Assembly (NCBI RefSeq): GCF_964340395.1 | Contig: NC_135553.1 | Coordinates: 23,349,449-23,386,948 of the forward strand | Source of the DNA: Glandiceps talaboti | Lineage: Eukaryota > Hemichordata > Enteropneusta > Spengelidae | Length of the DNA stretch: 37,500 nt | Direction: 5' to 3' | Shown: positions 31,082-37,500 of the stretch, one piece after another | Layout of the letters: each line of letters begins with the position of its first letter | Position numbering within the stretch: position 1 is the first letter of the stretch | Notes under the pieces: generated by a model | Seen by the model: the letters and a program-made list of their open reading frames with translations, nothing else | Told to the model about the DNA's origin: nothing | The model's database searches: none | Position numbers and translations under genes: made by a program

Positions 31082-31991
31082 TGGAAGATGTTCCCCTGGC
31101 ATTTCGGGTGCTCTGCATAGCATTAAATTTTAATGTATTTGAGACAATGTAATCTTTAAAAACATTATTTATGAAATGACTATTTGTGACTGGTTGGCAT
31201 TCTGCCAAATTTTGATAAGATTTTGACCCTAAATGACATGTATTGCTAGACATGCCTATTGTATTTATATAGCATATTGACTTTGTCTCTAGTTTGATTG
31301 AAATCTGTCTGTGCATGGCAAATACACAGGAAGGTTAGACACATATCACCCCCCTCCCCCACCACAAACCCCACCCCTCAAGTCCTGCCAATATGAATAT
31401 GCAGACTATAAAAACTCAATCTGTACAGATGTATCTCCAAAACATTCATACTTTGAAATATACGAAGTTGATTTTTATTTCTTTTTTTATAATTTAGGAC
31501 AACCATAAAAAAACCATGAAGACAATGATTTTGAAAGTTTGCTTTTGTTTTTTTATTATATTGCAAAGAGACATGAATTATTGATAACACTATAGTTGAT
31601 ACAATTAGGCTTGTTTCTATTACTAGATACAAATTGCATAGAGATATGGCATAAATGAACAATACATTCCCAATCTATATTTGTAGATTCAATATTTCAC
31701 TATAAAGCACAGTGGACACAAGCCGAGTTTATATGATTTGATTTTGAAGTGTCATTTTTCCTGTATATTAAAAGGTACTCGCAGTATTCTAAGTACTGAT
31801 GTATACTTAACCATCACTTGCAATTGACTGAACTCAAACCTGGTATTAAGATATAACTTATAAACGATCCGCTGACAGAATTGATTATACATATATAAAG
31901 AAATGTACACGAACTACCTACTATGCAATCAACATTTCTAACAAATGTCAGAACACAAATTGTAATGTCATAGAATGCATGCATTGACTTT
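31082..31991. other. Intergenic, no supported feature
   Basis: AT-rich, with a C-rich patch at 31347-31379. The short open frames on both strands look like chance. Confidence 0.5.
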
Positions 31992-32113
31992 AACATTAAA
32001 CTAGTCTGTAAGGTACGCCGTGACGGGGCGCCCTCAAACATCAGGCAACCCCTCAGAGGAGGCCGGTGAGGGCGAAACGTCACGACGTATCTTACAGTCT
32101 AACATTATACTAG
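31992..32113. mobile_element. Small palindromic insertion with 13-bp flanking repeats and hammerhead-ribozyme-like remnants
   Basis: A 96-bp palindromic unit (32005-32100) lies between AACATTAAACTAG and AACATTATACTAG, direct repeats that differ at one of 13 positions and look like a target-site duplication. The arms pair TCTGTAAGGTACGCCGTGAC with a complementary right arm. On the plus strand CAGAGGA (32054-32060), GAAA (32074-32077), a CGT/CACG/ACG mini-stem and TA (32088-32089) follow the order of a hammerhead core (CUGANGA, stem II, GAAA, stem III, UH). The minus strand carries CTGATGT at the mirrored place. Both cores are damaged. Such ribozymes occur in Penelope-like elements, so this may be a relic of one. 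Confidence 0.5.
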
Positions 32114-33714
32114 AATAGTTCAAATGAATGTTTTGTGAGTATTTTCACTTGAGTAAAAAATTTTTTTATTAACTCAGCTTTGTACCACTTTAAGTCAATA
32201 ACTGACTTGTATGAAATCTGTATCATTGAAATAAATCAACGATAATTACAATTATTTGATCATTTGTACAAACTTGCTTGAACCACAAAAATGAACATTA
32301 AACATCAAAATTATATATAAATCAACATTTCATATCCTAGAGAAGTATTTGGATAAAGTTTTGATTGCAGTAAATTAAATAACATAATGTTAGGATATAA
32401 GTGTTCTCCCCAGTATAGCATGATGCTAACACCATCCTTGCCATGCTTCACGGGTTTCTGTCATGCCTCAAAAGTGATGAGCTTCCGTAACCTTTGAATG
32501 ACAATATTACAATAATATTTTCACACGAAGAAAAATGGCTGATCCCAATGTCCATGTGTGTATGTGTTAAATGTACACATATCATAGTATGTTCAAATGT
32601 TGAAGACATGCATATTATATGCTGATTATTATGCAAATTATGTCACTGATATGCACATTATGCAAATTTGTAACTATCAGTGCAATCTATCCTGGGGAGA
32701 ACACTATTATAATGAAATATCACACTGACATCACATATGGCATTAACCTTCCCTGAATCTGAATTAAGAAGTTATAACCCTATGCGAGCAATAACCTCAA
32801 CAAATCCTTCAATTCTGACTCAAGATCACACAGACATGCCACCATTACTAAGCTTTGAAATTGAACAAAGCCTTCTAAAATATATTCAAATTGGAAATCA
32901 AATGATAGGATCATAGGGAAAATATGAATCTGCCGGTAATCTCGAAAATGGATGACACATGCTAAACTTATGCATACTAAAACTTTCTGTTAGAGAAACG
33001 AAATGTGAATTTGAGTGTAACAACTGAACTGGTGGAAATTAAACCAAAAGATTGTCAATGTTCCTTGTGAGAGAAGTATGCAGATTATATATACCCGATC
33101 TCCTTAGGTTGCTAGCCTAATATCCAGGCTATTGGAGATTTTCAATTTCAATTTCCCCATACAGGTGTGATGCTGAAGTAACAAATTCAAACCCCCCCCC
33201 CCCCCTTCCACACTGACTGAACAAGTTCCTGACCAAAATCATTGTATAGTACACCATATAGAAAATTGTGTGAATTTTACCAAGTATTCGCCTTTCTTTT
33301 TGACCAAACTTTGTAAAACTTAGGAAAATCGAATAACTATGCATACAATTGATGTGAAGTAATATTAAAGATATTGGTACAACATACAAAATTTTAAGAA
33401 AAATTCTCATTTTTGTTGCAAATTACTCTGTTGTAACTCTTTCTATGCTTATAAGACTAACTACCTTATAATGATACAAATTTAAATCATTTTATTTTCA
33501 AACTAAGAAAGCTTTTATGTACTTATAAAGACTATAAAACACTCCTTTCAAAATATCTTTATTACTTCTATGTAAGGCACAAGAAAATGACAGGCATTAT
33601 CAGTAGTCAGTCATATATAGTTTAAATTAACTTCATGACAAGTGATTGTTCAATTAACATCATGCCAAACTGTCATTCACCTTTGACCTAGTTATTGACC
33701 CTTGACCTTGAGGA
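32114..33714. other. Intergenic, no supported feature
   Basis: AT-rich; a run of 14 C lies at 33193-33206. No gene or element is recognised. Confidence 0.5.
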
Positions 33715-33836
33715 ATGGCACCACCAAACTCTAGCCTAGCTGCCTTTGAACAATTTAAATATCTTGAACAAGTGGGTTATTGTGTTGAACAACTAATATG
33801 GGGAAATGCTGAAGTAAATTTTCAACAACAAAACAG
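33715..33836 (+). CDS. Unrecognised candidate exon (start-codon exon)
   Basis: An ATG at 33715 opens a frame beginning MAPPNSSLAAFEQFKYLEQ and continuing VGYCVEQLIWGNAEVNFQQQ, with protein-like composition. A GTATAA donor-like site follows AACAG at 33836, though the frame stays open to 33933. I recognise no family. It may be a chance frame, a piece of a lineage-specific gene, or a decayed element. Its phase (2) does not join directly to the candidate exon at 35105. Confidence 0.2.
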
Positions 33837-35020
33837 GTATAAACTAAAAAAAATTGCTAAAAGATTACTAAATTTGGTAAATAGGGTTGGAGAAAGGATG
33901 AGTGTACAATGCAGTTGTTTGTTTATTGTATGTTAACTCCGCACAGTTTTCTATCTTACTTATAAAAGTCTATGGAATGTCTTAAACAAAGTAATGGTAG
34001 TAAAATATAGAATCATACAGATCGCACCTTTTAGGAGTGTTAATTTACATGTAGGTCTCAAAGAACAATGTTTGTTTATTGAGCTTGTGTGACATTTTGT
34101 GATTTTCCCTTAACATTATCTTGTCAACAGATTGACAATCAGAATCATATGTAATGATCAATTCATATATAAAGACAAATGTTTCTCAATATGCCATATT
34201 CCCCTATAAGAAAAACAAAAGATTGTATAGTTTGGCCACTAGGTGTGCTCATCCGAAACAGATTTTGACTAGATGTGTGGGCCACAGTTGTCCAGTATGG
34301 TACATGACTTTTAAAATCCTGTCTTTACCCTGTTCACAATATGCCATGACAAAAGTTGATGCCAGTCTCTATCACTTTAAATAGTTAGGCTTATTTCATA
34401 TCTGCGGTAATGTGTAGGAGCTCATGAAGTTCTTTTACATGTATTTTATACACTACTTCATGTACAGCAATGGGATATTAGCATCCATTCGACAACCACA
34501 CTTCCTACGGTACCCTCACATGATACTTTGGAAGATGGCTGGCTGCCAAATAAATAACTAGAATATGGCATACTGTCATAAACATCATACATAAAATTAA
34601 TTTGTTGACATGTTTGCATGCAAATTCAATACATTCCTGCCGACTCATCAATGTACTATGCTGCAATATTGGCAGAGAGAACAACATAATCTTACAATGC
34701 TATGAAGAGTATAAAAACTTTGGTTTGGTCAATTGATGGCAAAAATTGTCTGAGCATGCCTATAATCTTGGTTATAACAACACACACAAAAATCATTTTA
34801 AGACATATGTTTAAATCTACCAGAGTTTCAAATCCATTTTGCCACATTCACACAGATGGCTGAATGCGTATGCGTAGAAATTACCATCCACTTCCCACTA
34901 TCTACCGGTATCGATAACCAACATTGTAAAAACTTGTATTCTATATATACTGCTTGACAGTAACATATCACTTCAGCCTAAATTTTCATGTAAGAAGTAC
35001 ATGTCATTTTGCAAAATTTA

Positions 35021-35083
35021 GCATAGCAACTCCAATTTACTGCATAGCAACTCCAATTTACTGAATAGGAACGCCAATTTACA
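35021..35083. repeat. Three-copy 21-bp tandem repeat
   Basis: GCATAGCAACTCCAATTTAC is repeated twice, and then a third diverged copy (GAATAGGAACGCCAATTTAC) follows. It lies just before the polypyrimidine tract of the candidate exon at 35105. Confidence 0.85.
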
Positions 35084-35104
35084 CAGTTTTTTTATATTTC
35101 ACAG

Positions 35105-35280
35105 AACTCTGGTACAAAATATTTCGTCAAATATTAAACCATATATTTTCACGACTCGTGGTACATGGTATTCTGCAGCAAGATTGTTCACAATGGCTGA
35201 GGGAGAACCCCAGATATGAACAGTCTGGTTATAAAAAGTTGAAAGTTATAAGGAATCTTATTGATCTCCTGACAATGTAG
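35105..35280 (+). CDS. Unrecognised candidate terminal exon
   Basis: A good acceptor (TTTTTTTATATTTCACAG) is followed by an open frame (entered after 2 nt) reading LWYKIFRQILNHIFSRLVV, then HGILQQDCSQWLRENPRYEQ and SGYKKLKVIRNLIDLLTM, ended by TAG at 35278-35280. The composition looks like a helical domain rather than random AT-rich translation, but I do not recognise it. The frame is open for only about 70 codons, so chance is not excluded. No upstream exon in compatible phase was found. Confidence 0.25.
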
Positions 35281-35935
35281 TGACATTTGAACTACCATTT
35301 ACATATATTGGAAATAGTTTTAGACTGCTGACAGATTACTGTCATTCACCCTCAACATTTGCCTGTATTCCAAACTAAGATGGCACTAACGTAGACTGGA
35401 AGATATCATGTCATGGGTGCGTGTTCCACATTGCTGTCACTTACATGTATAACCAATTGGTAATGTGGAGCTCCCACGATTATAAATCTTTCAATCTATA
35501 TGTAGTACTGTCAATGTTCAGTTTCACTTCTGTTCATATCAACTTTCTTTTTGAAAAGACTTTTTCCTATGAATTGTGACGTAGACATTGTTGGCCAAAG
35601 ATACATCCTGAAATCATCACTTGCATATGTTTGGAATATAGTCAAATGAAGAGCATTGTCATGTGACTGTCATGTGACCATCATTGACCAATCAATGACA
35701 CTGACAATGTCATGGGAGTTACAAAGTATACTATACGTATCAACTTGTAAAAAAAAAGTGTTGACATTTGTTACAAATAAATCATAATAGCCCATTTGGT
35801 ATTGGATTGCATTTTCATGTTGAGGGGCTAACCGTGTTGCCTTTTTTGTAAATATTATTGCCAGCCACAGAAAATATTGTACTCAGCAAATTCTTATCTC
35901 AAAAAATATGATAAATCAAATTTTAGAATTAGTCT
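35281..35935. other. Intergenic and probable BRI3 3' untranslated region
   Basis: No gene is seen. No minus-strand AATAAA lies close after the BRI3 stop, so its polyadenylation site is undefined. Confidence 0.5.
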
Positions 35936-36255
35936 TTAACCAAATACAGCTCCACAGTTAGGACACCTCCTTTGTCTCATTGCTAAACAACAGAGAATTC
36001 CAATGGGGAAGAATAAAATGGCACAGCAAACACCGAGACACGTGAAGTCGTCTTCTAGAACACCAACTCTGCAAGCCGGGCAGCCTCCTACCACTACCAC
36101 TCTGGTTGTCTGTGGAACTGGTTGGACCGTGACTGTAGTGTGAGAGTATGAACCTGGTGGAGGTGTGGGCACCGGCTGGTAACCTGGTGGTGCAGCAGTC
36201 TGGTAACCGGGTGGTGCACCACCTTGATAACTAGGTTGGCCGACAGGTGGATATT
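35936..36255 (-). CDS. BRI3: BRI3 last coding exon
   Basis: Carries the APPGYQ repeats, both CPxC pairs and the membrane segment. The acceptor on the minus strand is TTTTATTTTAAAG; the exon is entered with two bases of a split Glu codon. Confidence 0.95.
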
Positions 36256-37500
36256 CTTTAAAATAAAAGAAGATGCAGTTGATAAGTTACATAGCATTGT
36301 TTTGAAGGTTACATCAACATTCTGTAAAACTTACTAATAGAGGAAGTCTTAGCGTCTATATTAAGTGAAAGTGGTGTTGACCTCATTGGGTAACAAAACA
36401 AGGGTGGGTAATTCCACCAGAGTATAAATAGTAGCAGCCACACCTGACAAAATTTCTCGCTTGAAATTGAAAAATATTACAATTTAGTTGGATTATATGA
36501 TGTTAACAACCAGATGGACTTAAAAACATAAATGTATCTCAATGTTATCACAGAGGTGACTTTTATCTATATTTGTATAGGCACGAGTATTTGTATAATA
36601 CTTGTCACATGACAGTTGTCAAGGTCACCTGATGTAAGCATAACTAGGAAACACTTCCTGGTATAGTTTCCTCTGCACAAACAATAGTTGATGATGACCA
36701 AATATGTGAAATATGTGCAGAGGCGTTCAAAACTGAAAAAAGGAGAAGACAATTTCTGTATACTTTTGATAACATTTTCATCACATCCACTAGTGTGGCT
36801 GTTGGATGCTGGGAAGTCCACACTAAAGTTGTATTTCAATTGAAAGTTGAAGGGGCAATTTCTAGTGCAGTACTGTGACCACTTCTACTGCAGTTTTGAC
36901 TGACTGAATCGAATTACATTTAATATTCACATCTCTTTCCCAATCGGAACTCCCCATCTTGAATAAAAATTTGTATCCGATTATCAGTTTACAGTTCTAC
37001 AATAATGCCAGGTGGAGTTCCGCAAACTTGGTGGGATCATGGAAAGTATACTTCCATGGTAGGATTGAAACAACCTACGAGTTTTAGGATTATCCGAATA
37101 AAATATGTTGAGATTCTTATCACCAGGGAGGAGCTGGTGTTCATGTCTTTGTTCTTTTCCCCCAGACGAGTTGATAGCTTGCGAATTTAGCTGATATCCC
37201 AGTTCGTACCATAAGTATAAAACTTTACGTGAACTCAAAAATGTAGTATTGTTCACGTGACAGTGATGAATTCATTGTATAACTGAGTCACAGCCAAACG
37301 CGTCCTAAAATATATGGAGATTGCATGAATCGTGTCAACACGGTTAAATCTCATACTGTCTTTGTTCAAATTATAATAAGGCCCGAGATTTGAAAGGTCA
37401 AAGGACTAACTACATCAGGGCAGAAGTCCTAATTAGTCCACGTGTCAGACAGTGTAATATTTACCTTGTTGAAAAACAGGACTGGGAGAATATGCTGGTG
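35936..37500 (-). CDS. BRI3: Brain protein I3 (BRI3), partial: last two coding exons
   Basis: BRI3 is a small membrane protein of endosomes and lysosomes; its precise role is not settled. Two exons join in phase: 37465-37500 (PAYSPSPVFQQ) and 36255-35936, giving about 117 visible residues; human BRI3 has about 125, so only the first residues lie off the window. The N-terminal part is rich in Pro, Tyr, Gly and Gln with repeated APPGYQ-type units. It is followed by VVVVGGCPACRVGVLEDDFT, a hydrophobic stretch ending CCAILFFPIGILCCLAM, and RRCPNCGAVFG then TAA. The CPAC and CPNC pairs flank the hydrophobic stretch as in the human protein. The frame of the last exon is fixed by these motifs; the valine at 36172 is internal, not a start. 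The gene converges with EXOC7. Confidence 0.95.
36256..37463 (-). other. BRI3 intron
   Basis: 1.2 kb, donor GTAAAT and acceptor AAAG. I see no element or RNA gene in it. Confidence 0.85.
37465..37500 (-). CDS. BRI3: BRI3 penultimate visible exon (cut by the window edge)
   Basis: Encodes PAYSPSPVFQQ plus one base of Glu and ends at the donor GTAAATATT. The Pro/Tyr-rich composition matches the N-terminal tail of BRI3 (human PPAY). The start codon lies beyond the window. Confidence 0.85.

Noticed and set aside
36094-36297. A minus-strand open frame overlapping the BRI3 last exon in another frame
   Set aside because: It runs through the splice acceptor and lacks the conserved CPAC/CPNC motifs, which lie in the other frame.

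Overview
This is metazoan nuclear DNA, AT-rich, with spliced genes, GT-AG introns carrying polypyrimidine tracts, long microsatellites, non-LTR retrotransposons and many short inverted-repeat elements. No prokaryotic operon, Shine-Dalgarno or CRISPR layout is present. The proteins and repeats point to an invertebrate (lophotrochozoan or invertebrate deuterostome); I cannot name the species.

Layout. Positions 1-7,900 are repeat-rich with no confident gene: a MITE-like element (163-577), a decayed reverse-transcriptase fragment (2,215-2,710), two minisatellites, a CTGT tetranucleotide array, an ACTAA/CAAAA pentanucleotide array and a 190-bp foldback. Positions 8,059-27,828 (+) hold a complete EXOC7 (Exo70) gene: 22 coding exons whose phases all join, giving 694 residues. 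Intron 3 has the signature of a U12-type (minor spliceosome) intron. Intron 6 carries a same-sense LINE with an open reverse-transcriptase frame. Introns 13, 18 and 21 carry long foldback elements. From 27,829 to 35,935 lie the 3' untranslated and intergenic sequence, including a perfect 30-bp palindrome, a small inverted-repeat insertion with hammerhead-ribozyme-like remnants, and two unrecognised candidate exons. Positions 35,936-37,500 (-) hold the last two exons of BRI3, convergent with EXOC7 and running off the right edge.

The most unusual feature is in EXOC7. At exon 15 the last 26 coding bases and the adjoining splice donor are tandemly repeated about 15 times (41-bp unit), and every copy keeps a GTAAGTAT donor. 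At exon 18 the exon tail plus donor is repeated five times (about 94-bp unit); three copies have lost the donor GT, the fifth keeps it, and a 542-bp foldback insertion splits the array. Two separate donor-spanning expansions in one gene could produce alternative or poison splicing of an exocyst subunit.

Functionally, EXOC7 is the membrane-binding subunit of the exocyst, which tethers secretory vesicles to the plasma membrane, and BRI3 is a small membrane protein of endolysosomal membranes. The sequence gives no sign that they are co-regulated; they simply converge.
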